Shown: one piece after another, positions 1-5,194 of the stretch
How the letters are laid out: every line of letters begins with the position of its first letter
How positions within the stretch are numbered: position 1 is the first letter of the stretch
Assembly (NCBI GenBank): GCA_964393115.1
Contig: CAYMST010000317.1
Span: 1-5,294 of the forward strand
Direction of reading: 5' to 3'
Origin: CAYMST01 sp964393115
GTDB lineage: Bacteria; Bacteroidota; Bacteroidia; Cytophagales; Cyclobacteriaceae
Length of the DNA stretch: 5,294 nt
Position numbers and translations under genes: made by a program
The notes under the pieces: model-generated
Seen by the model: the letters and a program-made list of their open reading frames with translations, nothing else
Databases searched by the model: none
Told to the model about the DNA's origin: nothing

Positions 1-96
1 TAAATAGACTTCTAAGTATTTCGAAGAGTCAGCATCTAACACACCGTGATTTATGGGAACAAGAAATTCGGGGGCAATGTAGTATGCACCAAGAAA
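1..96 (-). other. Open frame after the ADP-ribosylglycohydrolase stop, running off the window
   Basis: The TAG stop of the neighbouring hydrolase gene (97-99) is followed in the same minus-strand frame by 32 stop-free codons that reach the window edge. The conceptual peptide starts FLGAYYIAPEFLVP and looks protein-like, but it has no in-frame ATG. It could be the end of a longer ancestral frame, part of a decayed gene, or chance. The other two minus frames are closed by stops here. The hydrolase already has a normal family length and C-terminus, so the extension is not needed for it. I give no function. Confidence 0.2.
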
Positions 97-1020
97 CTAA
101 ACAATCGCATTCCATTTTTGAACTTCGATGAACTTATCCACTGTGTTTTTAATCCAACGAAACTCGTATAGTGTTTTAAGTTTTGAAAGTAAATCTTCGG
201 GGATGGCGGTACTGCCGAATAAAGTACCTGCAATTTGTCCAGCGATAGAAGCGTTCGTGTCAGTATCTCCACCTAAATCAATTAATTGATTAAACATTTT
301 CTCCAGACCAATTTCAGGAGCTTTATTAGCAGCTGCAATAGCTAATGGAACAGAATTTACGACATATCCATCGCATCCTAATTTCCCTACGTCTTCGATG
401 TTTTGGAAATCCTTAATTTCAATGAGTCTATCACGTACTTTTGTGTCTGGGATCTGATCGATTACTAGTCCAATCAGGTTTTCATTTCCGGTCCATGTTC
501 CTTCTAGAGTGGCTTGTATAGAGATAATTACAGCTAGCGCTCCAACATAAGCTTCGTCATTGTGATGTGTTATGTTGCAAATTTCTTTAATCTGTTTTCT
601 GGAAATCGCGGGTCGAAGAAAGGCTAAAGGTGCTATGCGCATGGCTGCTCCGTTACCCGCTGCATATTCTCCTTTTCTCCCTACCAAACTCCAATGAACT
701 CCTGCCTCAAGTTCTTTCAAAGCCTGTAGCGTACTGGCTCCAATTCCGGAAATTCTCCGTTCTTGGAAATAGCTTAAGTAAGCCTTTGCAAATACCTCCG
801 TAGATAAATTATTACCGCTTATAATTGCTTCACAGGTCGCCAGGGTAAGCTGTGTATCATCGGTAATATGCCATTGGGGAACAGGCTCTTTTGGCTTTCC
901 AAAAAGATAATATACATCCTCCCGTTCTGTTGACACGGAGATATTTTCATAAGCACGTCCGTAAGCGTCACCTATAGCACCACAAAGAATTGCCCCCTTA
1001 AATCTTTCTGAAATATGCAT
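97..1020 (-). CDS. ADP-ribosylglycohydrolase family protein (DraG/ARH-like)
   Basis: Predicted cytosolic enzyme that hydrolyses the bond between ADP-ribose and a modified target, using a binuclear metal centre. Visible family motifs (numbering from the chosen start, 307 residues): an N-terminal GAILCGAIGDAYG block (GDAYG about 17-21), the metal-binding TDDT at 53-56, GNGAAMR at 122-128, HHND near 152-155, and the C-terminal signature LGGDTDTNASIAGQIAGT with GGDTDT at 250-255. All key acidic metal ligands appear present, so it should be active. The frame also allows an ATG at 1065, 15 codons earlier. I prefer the ATG at 1020 because members of this family begin just before the GxxxGDAxG helix, and because this start lies one base after the TGA of the upstream membrane-protein gene, suggesting translational coupling. 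Neither start has a clear Shine-Dalgarno sequence. No ADP-ribosyltransferase or nitrogenase gene is nearby, so the specific name draG is not justified and the substrate is unknown. Confidence 0.93.
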   Translation of the reverse strand: MHISERFKGAILCGAIGDAYGRAYENISVSTEREDVYYLFGKPKEPVPQWHITDDTQLTLATCEAIISGNNLSTEVFAKAYLSYFQERRISGIGASTLQALKELEAGVHWSLVGRKGEYAAGNGAAMRIAPLAFLRPAISRKQIKEICNITHHNDEAYVGALAVIISIQATLEGTWTGNENLIGLVIDQIPDTKVRDRLIEIKDFQNIEDVGKLGCDGYVVNSVPLAIAAANKAPEIGLEKMFNQLIDLGGDTDTNASIAGQIAGTLFGSTAIPEDLLSKLKTLYEFRWIKNTVDKFIEVQKWNAIV

Positions 1021-1021
1021 A

Positions 1022-1669
1022 TCAAGTTGGTTTAGCAAGCTTCTTCCATATTCTCCAAACCTCATAAGCTAAAAGTGATGGTAGCCAACTTACCCAAGAG
1101 ATTATGATATAACTTAATTCAGTTCCCACTACTTCCAGTTGATGATTTGCGAATGAAAGTATGCGAATCAATATCGCTGAGTTGGTCAATATAAAGCTCC
1201 TTATCATCATCGATCGATGCTGTACGAATTTCTTTTCTAGCGCATAGTAAAAGGCCAGCCCCGTGAATATTAGCCAAAGTAGTGATAAGATTAGAAAGTT
1301 AACTATGCTGACAATGCCACCTAAAGCATAAAAAGACATTAACAGTCCTCCAGGGCCTGCCATTAATAAAATGGATGCTACATAGACGATTCCAACTGGT
1401 TTATGGATGTTAGATTTATTGAAAGTAAATTGAAATAAACCTGTTAGAAAAGCTATGGGTGCTCCAATAATGTGTGCATATAGAAACGGTTTGTAGAGAG
1501 AGAATATCTCTGATTTCCCCATGAGAAAACCTTGATTAAAATCTGGCGTAAAGTAATCAATTGATTTCATCACGATCATTATACCGATAAGCAGAGCAAT
1601 TAAGAGATAAAACCCTTTAACCAGCCGCAACATAGGAAGCCAGTCGCTTATTGATGTAGACTTCTTCAT
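1022..1669 (-). CDS. DUF2306-family six-helix membrane protein
   Basis: Integral inner-membrane protein of 215 residues with about six hydrophobic helices: roughly 17-35, 62-83, 92-114, 118-143, 156-175 and 186-204. Its pattern matches the DUF2306 family of predicted membrane proteins: the segment YAHIIGAPIAFLTGLFQF (64-81), a histidine at 89 leading into KPVGIVYVASILLMAGPGG, then a glycine-rich YALGG turn, and the conserved HRSMMIRSFILT stretch at 151-162. No biochemical role is established for this family that I can name with confidence. The start at 1669 overlaps the upstream lipoprotein gene by 53 bases and is preceded by a purine-rich AAAGGA sequence. An ATG at 1633 (residue 13) would shorten the overlap to 17 bases and still keep the first helix, so the start is not certain. 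The TGA stop is one base before the chosen hydrolase start, which supports one operon. Confidence 0.85.
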   Translation of the reverse strand: MKKSTSISDWLPMLRLVKGFYLLIALLIGIMIVMKSIDYFTPDFNQGFLMGKSEIFSLYKPFLYAHIIGAPIAFLTGLFQFTFNKSNIHKPVGIVYVASILLMAGPGGLLMSFYALGGIVSIVNFLILSLLWLIFTGLAFYYALEKKFVQHRSMMIRSFILTNSAILIRILSFANHQLEVVGTELSYIIISWVSWLPSLLAYEVWRIWKKLAKPT

Positions 1670-3155
1670 TTCCTTTCATCCTCTCTTTGACCTCAAGTAT
1701 CAGCTTGATGTTTGCTTTGTCTATTTCGGTCAGTTGATCATCGACATTTTCAAATCGCGGGGTATACCATGATTCGTTGGAGAAGTATTTCCGCCACTTC
1801 TCGGTTTTGAACGTATATCCGTACTCAGCAAATATTTCGTTTCTCATAATGTCGAGGTCTTTTATGGATAAGTGATCTGTCACCCACATATTACCATCAT
1901 TTGAATTATCTGCGTTGTAATTATATTTAGCAAAGCACCCTTTAAAGTTGTTTTCATCCATGTAAATGTATTTGGTGAAATCGTAATAGCGATGTGAATT
2001 AAGTTCCTTTATCTCACCATCTTTAGTGATTTTATGGTAGGTGAATTTTGTTTCAAAGTCATATCTTTCATTGGATGTTGCCTTTATTTCTAAAATGGAA
2101 TCGTTGATAAGTCTATAGCCGGACTCACTACAGAAATAGTCATATTCCGTTTCTTTAGTAAGCGAAAGGGTTTTCAAGGTATTCGTAGCCCTGTCGTGTA
2201 TTACCATTTGTTGAGTCTTCACGTGATATCCTCTTGCACCCGCTCCAGATTCGTAGAAAGAGAGAAAAAAGGCGGTGATTTTGTCCGATAGGCTTCGCTT
2301 AGCAGAGGTATTTATATTGGCTTCCACTAATCCAAATTCAACAAAACCTTTCTGCTCTGGTAATATAATATGGTCATAAGGATTAGTTCTTCCGGTGAGG
2401 TAGGATAAATAAGAAGGGACGAAAACAATTCCTTTACCTTCATTTTCATCATGCTCATCATACGTCCAATAGCTATGGTACATCATCTCATAATCGAGAT
2501 CTTCAATATCAAAAGACATTATTTTTAAGATAGGCAACGGATCAAAATTCGACTTTTCAGGTTTGGAGGTGAGCGTATTCTCGATTCTGTACATTTGATC
2601 ATTTTTCCAGCCATAAGCAATATCTTTTGGCCAGCTGGAACCGGGTATGATGTAATCAAATTGAGGACTCAAAACTTCACCGGACAAATAATTGACCAAA
2701 CCAATTTTATCATTGAGTTCAATTTCCAAACAGTTTTTGATGACTAGGTCGGGGTTATAGATTTTATCATACTTGGTTGGCAGCATTACTTCTAATGAAT
2801 CGTTTACCAGCCCATACTTTTGATTTTCGTCAAAACTGTAATAGTGGCCATTAGGTTTTCCTGAACAGATCACATAAAACTTACGGTCAAGTATATCCAT
2901 GTAAAACGGAGTAGAACCGTGCTTTTTATCTAAAGCAATGATATCGTCTTTGATAGCAAGGTTCAATCCTTCATATAATTCGTGGTCTATTTCTGTTGAA
3001 TTAGTAGGTACTACCGTTTTATTTGCCACTGTTTTTATTTCCTCTGGCTTTTTGGGATGGGAGGGGAGTTTTGCCTTTTGCTTCTCTTGTTTACAGGCAG
3101 AAGTACAAACCACTAGCAATAGGATGTATAGTATTCCAGTTAATATTTGACGCAT
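1617..3155 (-). CDS. Lipoprotein with WG-like repeats and a C-terminal YARHG domain
   Basis: Envelope lipoprotein of 512 residues. Residues 1-20 form a signal peptide with a lipobox ending TSA-C, so Cys21 should be lipidated. A Lys/Pro-rich linker (22-48) follows. Residues 112-169 hold two copies of a WG-type repeat: KYGLVNDSLEVMLPTKYDKI, then KIGLVNYLSGEVLSPQFDYI, with a possible third starting near 182 (GWKND). The middle (about 205-425) is unrecognised, rich in aromatic and acidic residues and probably beta-rich. The C-terminus (about 428-492) matches the YARHG extracellular domain: LSIKDLDIMRNEIFAEYGYTF, then YF..ESWYTPRF, then LTEIDKANIKLILEVKERM. The pentapeptide that names the domain is FAEYG here. 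Both domain types are common in Bacteroidota surface proteins with unknown ligands. It is the first gene of the probable operon. No strong promoter match was found upstream, only a weak TACATTTA about 45 bases before the start. Confidence 0.88.
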   Translation of the reverse strand: MRQILTGILYILLLVVCTSACKQEKQKAKLPSHPKKPEEIKTVANKTVVPTNSTEIDHELYEGLNLAIKDDIIALDKKHGSTPFYMDILDRKFYVICSGKPNGHYYSFDENQKYGLVNDSLEVMLPTKYDKIYNPDLVIKNCLEIELNDKIGLVNYLSGEVLSPQFDYIIPGSSWPKDIAYGWKNDQMYRIENTLTSKPEKSNFDPLPILKIMSFDIEDLDYEMMYHSYWTYDEHDENEGKGIVFVPSYLSYLTGRTNPYDHIILPEQKGFVEFGLVEANINTSAKRSLSDKITAFFLSFYESGAGARGYHVKTQQMVIHDRATNTLKTLSLTKETEYDYFCSESGYRLINDSILEIKATSNERYDFETKFTYHKITKDGEIKELNSHRYYDFTKYIYMDENNFKGCFAKYNYNADNSNDGNMWVTDHLSIKDLDIMRNEIFAEYGYTFKTEKWRKYFSNESWYTPRFENVDDQLTEIDKANIKLILEVKERMKGNEEVYINKRLASYVAAG

Positions 3156-3348
3156 CGATTTTGATGTTAAGGCTAACTGTGTAATATGATTTTAGGCTGT
3201 AAATGTAGTGTTTCTAGATTATTTATAAGCTTTAAGATGGCGTTATGAACAAGCGTTTTGAGGTGAGAAACCTTGGTCTTAAGTCAAGGAGGTTACTTGA
3301 AGTTGAAATTGTTTAAATATCGTACTAGCATTTTTGCTTTTCATAATT
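3156..3348. other. Spacer upstream of the lipoprotein operon
   Basis: This stretch should carry the promoter of the minus-strand lipoprotein operon. The nearest match to the Bacteroidota -7 element TAnnTTTG is TACATTTA, read on the minus strand at about 3207-3200. Its last base is off and there is no clear TTG partner at the expected distance, so it is not annotated as a promoter. An AAGGAGG motif sits on the plus strand near 3286 but is followed only by about 30 sense codons from a TTG. I see no RNA gene or convincing coding sequence. Confidence 0.4.
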
Positions 3349-3442
3349 TCACTGTCGAACTGCACGATGAATTAAATCATAAATAAAAGGCCAATTCCAG
3401 TCTTCCATATATCGTATTTGTATGTAACCTTTCGGTGCTTTA
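3349..3442 (-). pseudogene. Separated 3' end of the gene at 3626-4090, downstream of the MITE-like insertion
   Basis: Minus-strand codons from GCA at 3438 to a TGA at 3349-3351 encode a protein-like tail that includes PKGYIQIRYMEDWNWPF and IYDLIHRAVRQ. It is rich in aromatic residues, with strand-like and then helix-like character. Today the only ATG in frame lies inside the left terminal repeat of the inserted element (codon at 3448-3450), which would give a 33-residue peptide. A stop (TAA) lies two codons before that ATG. If the 166-bp element and one TTA duplication are removed, this tail joins in frame to the codons after the TAG of the 154-residue gene (VINSI, then K-A-P-K-G). It is therefore best read as that gene's former C-terminus. 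Homologue alignment would settle it. Confidence 0.65.
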
Positions 3443-3461
3443 ACCCGCATTTTGCGTTAGA
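3443..3461 (+). repeat. Left terminal inverted repeat of the MITE-like element
   Basis: Sequence ACCCGCATTTTGCGTTAGA. It pairs with the right end at 3590-3608 with a single G/A difference at its fourteenth base. TTA precedes it directly. Confidence 0.8.
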
Positions 3462-3495
3462 GATCGTAATGAAGCCATAAAGCGCAAAGAAAGAG

Positions 3496-3544
3496 ACGCT
3501 TATATTGAAGAGGCATAGCAGCGCTATGGTGATTCAATAAGCGT
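3496..3544. repeat. Long imperfect hairpin inside the MITE-like element
   Basis: The left arm (3496-3519) starts ACGCTTAT and ends CATAGC. The right arm (3523-3544) is its imperfect complement, starting GCTATG and ending ATAAGCGT. From the base upward: 8 pairs, a 2-base bulge on the left arm, 4 pairs, a mismatched 4x4 internal loop, 6 pairs, and a 3-base loop (AGC). Such central foldback is typical of small mobile elements and REP-like repeats. It might also act as a transcription barrier or RNA stabiliser for the truncated gene upstream. It lacks a downstream U-tract, so I do not call it an intrinsic terminator. Confidence 0.65.
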
Positions 3545-3589
3545 GTGTTAAGTGTCTATTTCAAAGTGATTTATGGATGGAATAGATTT

Positions 3590-3608
3590 TCTAATGCAAA
3601 ATGCGGGT
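3590..3608 (-). repeat. Right terminal inverted repeat of the MITE-like element
   Basis: The plus strand reads TCTAATGCAAAATGCGGGT, the inverted partner of 3443-3461. TTA follows immediately (3609-3611), matching the TTA before the left end. Confidence 0.8.
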
Positions 3609-3625
3609 TTAATACTATTGATTAC

Positions 3626-4090
3626 CTAAGCATCTCTTCGTTCCGTTATTAGTGTATTACAATAATCGATTGAGACCGTTTTAGAATTGATACCATAAGT
3701 TTTGGAGATTTTTACTTGATCTAGTTCGTATCTACCGATTTTTATAGTCTCACCAGATGCCCATCGGCTTACTATTATTTCCAGTAGTGATTGAAAATGG
3801 TTGTTCCATATTGAGTCAGCAATTTCATTGTATAGACCAAATTTGTTGTTGAAATCAATGTTGAAATATGAGTTAATGACAATGGCTAGTCTATCTTTCT
3901 TTTCATTGCGCAACTCTATTTTGAACCTCGTCCCTAGAGTGAACATTTCAAGTCTGATTGGACTTAGCACGTATTTGATTTCTGTTGGGGCTTCCACAGA
4001 TTTATTTATAAATATATTGTCTAGAAATACCCTATAGTCTTCTAGATAAAGGTTTTTATTCCTTAACTCAAATACTTTGGTTTTTGTCAT
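3626..4090 (-). CDS. Hypothetical protein, probably truncated at its C-terminus
   Basis: I do not recognise this 154-residue protein. It is soluble, with no signal peptide or membrane helix. The first half looks strand-rich (for example RLEMFTLGTRFKIEL), then there is a helix around 90-111 (NEIADSIWNNHFQSLLEIIV), then GETIKIGRYELDQVKIS at about 113-129, which resembles the strand pattern of bacterial PH-like or DUF6585-like domains. That resemblance is a weak impression only. The ATG at 4090 lies 18 bases after the stop of the C2-like gene, so the two are probably co-transcribed. The TAG stop is followed in frame by GTA ATC AAT AGT ATT before the MITE-like element. Across the element, the same frame (after in-silico excision) continues for about 30 codons to a TGA at 3349. 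The ancestral protein was thus probably about 190 residues, and the present product may lack its last strand and helix. Confidence 0.7.
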   Translation of the reverse strand: MTKTKVFELRNKNLYLEDYRVFLDNIFINKSVEAPTEIKYVLSPIRLEMFTLGTRFKIELRNEKKDRLAIVINSYFNIDFNNKFGLYNEIADSIWNNHFQSLLEIIVSRWASGETIKIGRYELDQVKISKTYGINSKTVSIDYCNTLITERRDA

Positions 4091-4108
4091 GGTCAGGTTG
4101 AGGTAAAG

Positions 4109-4474
4109 TTATAACACTTCCCAAAACAGTGTATAAGATGCTCTATCTCCTTCTCTAATATTCTTGGTAAGGTCTGTGTGGTATGTTGGTCCATGATGAG
4201 TATCGTCTAGTCTGAATCTAAAGTGCCCAAGCAGATCATTTCTACTCAACAGATCATAATCCCAAAGTTCAATTTCAACTAATTCATCTGTATTCATATC
4301 TGTGATATTTATTTCTATCACCACTTTAGTATCAGTCACAAGCTTAATATAATGCCCAGTTACCGGCCAGATTCTTTCTCCATCGAATTTGAGATATAGC
4401 TCATCACCGTCAATCTCGTCCGTTCCGTAGCAATGGATGGTCTTAAGATGGATGCTTTTGGTTTCTTTGTTCAT
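4109..4474 (-). CDS. Small single-domain C2-like protein
   Basis: This 121-residue cytosolic-type protein has no signal peptide or membrane segment. The pattern fits a stand-alone C2-like beta sandwich. An early strand and acidic loop, HCYGTDEIDGDELYLKFDG (14-32), is followed by RIWP (34-37). Then come central strands (KVVIEINITD, 50-59), and the most diagnostic stretch, VEIELWDYDLLSRNDLLGHF (66-85), where D72, D74, N79 and D80 occupy positions used for calcium binding in classical C2 domains and LLGHF starts the next strand. It ends in a strand, YTLFWEV (114-120). C2 domains usually bind calcium and phospholipid or proteins. Whether this one binds either is unknown. The start ATG has no Shine-Dalgarno sequence. 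It is followed after 18 bases by the damaged hypothetical gene. Confidence 0.75.
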   Translation of the reverse strand: MNKETKSIHLKTIHCYGTDEIDGDELYLKFDGERIWPVTGHYIKLVTDTKVVIEINITDMNTDELVEIELWDYDLLSRNDLLGHFRFRLDDTHHGPTYHTDLTKNIREGDRASYTLFWEVL

Positions 4475-4516
4475 AACTAATCGGAAAACAAATTGATCTG
4501 AACGCTTACCAGATAT

Positions 4517-4553
4517 AACTCAAAATAGCACGGGTGGTTTCATATTTTGAGCT
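4517..4553 (-). promoter_or_regulatory. Hairpin upstream of the C2-like gene
   Basis: The plus-strand arms AACTCAAAATA (4517-4527) and TATTTTGAGCT (4543-4553) are inverted repeats around a 15-base loop. Read as minus-strand RNA the stem is 11 pairs, including one G-U. It ends 42 bases before the ATG of the C2-like gene. It could be an operator for a dimeric regulator, a 5'-leader structure, or a chance AT-rich palindrome. It lacks a U-tract. Confidence 0.4.
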
Positions 4554-4595
4554 GAAAAGAAATTAGATTGATCCGAAATGAATGTTATTGCTTGA

Positions 4596-4616
4596 ATAGC
4601 ATAATGGAGATGCTAT
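4596..4616. repeat. Short inverted repeat ATAGCAT/ATGCTAT
   Basis: A perfect 7-bp inverted repeat (4596-4602 and 4610-4616) around a 7-base loop, located between two larger hairpins. It may be part of a structured spacer or be chance in AT-rich DNA. Confidence 0.3.
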
Positions 4617-4650
4617 ATATTGATAATGAGTTTATAGATGATTGAGAATA

Positions 4651-4681
4651 ATTCGCTTGAAACACCATGTTTCAAGTGAAT
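4651..4681. terminator. Strong 14-bp stem hairpin downstream of the membrane-protein gene, possible terminator
   Basis: Arms ATTCGCTTGAAACA (4651-4664) and TGTTTCAAGTGAAT (4668-4681) enclose a 3-base loop, CCA. Pairing is complete in plus-strand RNA if a G-U pair is allowed. In minus-strand RNA there is one A-C mismatch. It lies 78 bases past the stop of the minus-strand gene at 4760-5194, which fits a 3'-end structure, but the bases after it on that strand (TATTCTCAA) form a poor U-tract. A stabilising 3' hairpin or protein-binding site are alternatives. Confidence 0.4.
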
Positions 4682-4759
4682 GGTGAACCCAATTTGAGCG
4701 ATAAAGAGAAAATTACGGATATGACCTTCAAGTGGTGTTTTTAAACAATTAATTCAATC

Positions 4760-5194
4760 TCAGTCTTGCTTATTCACGACTATTCGAAGGGCATCAATAA
4801 AATCTAGTATATCGTCTTCCAAGATTTCTTTATATCCTTTTCGAGATAGTGCATCTTTCAAGTATCGAATGTTGGATTCAGAAAACGTTTCTGCGTTCTG
4901 GTTCATAAAATCTTCCTGAATCGCTAGCAAGAGTTCGATCACATTTCTATCCATTTTGGATGCTGTCTCTTTGCTCAAGTTATACCATATGCCGTTAGTG
5001 AAATCATCATGTTCGCCAGAACGGATTACTTCTGTATAGTCTTCTCCTCCAGTAAGATTAATATAGATGGCTTTTAAAGAAGTAGCTACTCCAAAAATAT
5101 TCCAAAACCCAAATAGGAGTGTGCCAGCTGTATAAAGGAATATTGGAAATAGGAGTTGGAAGTTATGGTTAGTTTTATAGACTTTCGAATCCAT
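4760..5194 (-). CDS. Hypothetical single-pass membrane-anchored protein
   Basis: I do not recognise the family. From the ATG at 5194 the product is 144 residues: a short polar N-terminus (MDSKVYKTNHNF), one long hydrophobic segment at about 14-45 (LLFPIFLYTAGTLLFGFWNI and onward), then a charged, mostly helical soluble domain of about 95 residues. This includes KETASKMDRNVIELLLAIQE and a C-terminal acidic helix EDDILDFIDALRIVV. The frame extends to an ATG at 5254, adding 20 residues. That extension is Cys-rich (ICIPLYCSC) with a poor lipobox (Tyr at -3), and it would place a lipidation site just before a full membrane helix, so I prefer 5194. Neither start has a Shine-Dalgarno sequence. The 78-base gap to a strong hairpin suggests it is transcribed separately from the C2-like gene. 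Confidence 0.6.
   Translation of the reverse strand: MDSKVYKTNHNFQLLFPIFLYTAGTLLFGFWNIFGVATSLKAIYINLTGGEDYTEVIRSGEHDDFTNGIWYNLSKETASKMDRNVIELLLAIQEDFMNQNAETFSESNIRYLKDALSRKGYKEILEDDILDFIDALRIVVNKQD

Larger units (their letters stand above)
3443..3608. mobile_element. MITE-like non-autonomous element, 166 bp
   Basis: The ends are near-perfect inverted repeats (18 of 19 matching): ACCCGCATTTTGCGTTAGA at the left, and the reverse complement of ACCCGCATTTTGCATTAGA at the right. The element is flanked by TTA at 3440-3442 and TTA at 3609-3611, consistent with a 3-bp target duplication. Its interior encodes no transposase and contains a long imperfect hairpin. Size, terminal repeats, flanking duplication and lack of coding content fit a miniature inverted-repeat element that would need a transposase supplied elsewhere. 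Excising it in silico, with one TTA, restores a reading frame across the junction, which independently supports both boundaries. I cannot name the parent IS family from sequence alone. Confidence 0.75.
4475..4759. other. Spacer with three inverted repeats and no convincing gene
   Basis: This stretch separates the membrane-anchored protein gene from the C2-like gene and should hold the terminator of one and the promoter of the other. It contains the three hairpins annotated individually. A plus-strand reading of 25 codons from the ATG at 4667 to the TAA at 4742-4744 looks mildly protein-like but lacks a ribosome-binding site and is too short to call. The best promoter-like string for the C2-like gene is TCAATTTG on the minus strand, 14 bases before its ATG. 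It differs from TAnnTTTG at one base and has poor -33 spacing. Confidence 0.4.

Noticed and set aside
51..272. Minus-strand 73-codon frame overlapping the 3' end of the hydrolase
   Set aside because: It runs in another frame over the conserved GGDTDT region of the hydrolase and has no independent support.
97..1020. Naming the hydrolase draG (dinitrogenase reductase-activating)
   Set aside because: No nitrogenase or DraT-type transferase gene is visible. Family membership alone does not give the substrate.
2938..3150. Plus-strand 70-codon frame opposite the lipoprotein N-terminus
   Set aside because: It is antisense to a well-supported gene. Its hydrophobic content mirrors the complementary signal-peptide and linker codons.
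3245..3316. Plus-strand 23-codon ORF (MNKRFEVRNLGL and onward) and an overlapping TTG ORF after AAGGAGG near 3286
   Set aside because: Both are very short. The Shine-Dalgarno-like motif is isolated in a genome whose genes mostly lack one, and no family resemblance is visible.
3801..4037. Plus-strand 78-codon frame opposite the 154-residue gene
   Set aside because: Shadow of the minus-strand gene. It has no start context or recognisable domain.
4475..4500. TCAATTTG as a Bacteroidota -7 promoter element for the C2-like gene
   Set aside because: One base differs from TAnnTTTG, and the nearest upstream TTTG is about 24 bases away, longer than the usual spacing.
4667..4744. Plus-strand 25-codon ORF MFQVNGEPNLSDKEK and onward
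   Set aside because: It is too short, starts inside a hairpin, has no ribosome-binding site and has a stop just upstream. Possibly chance or a relic.
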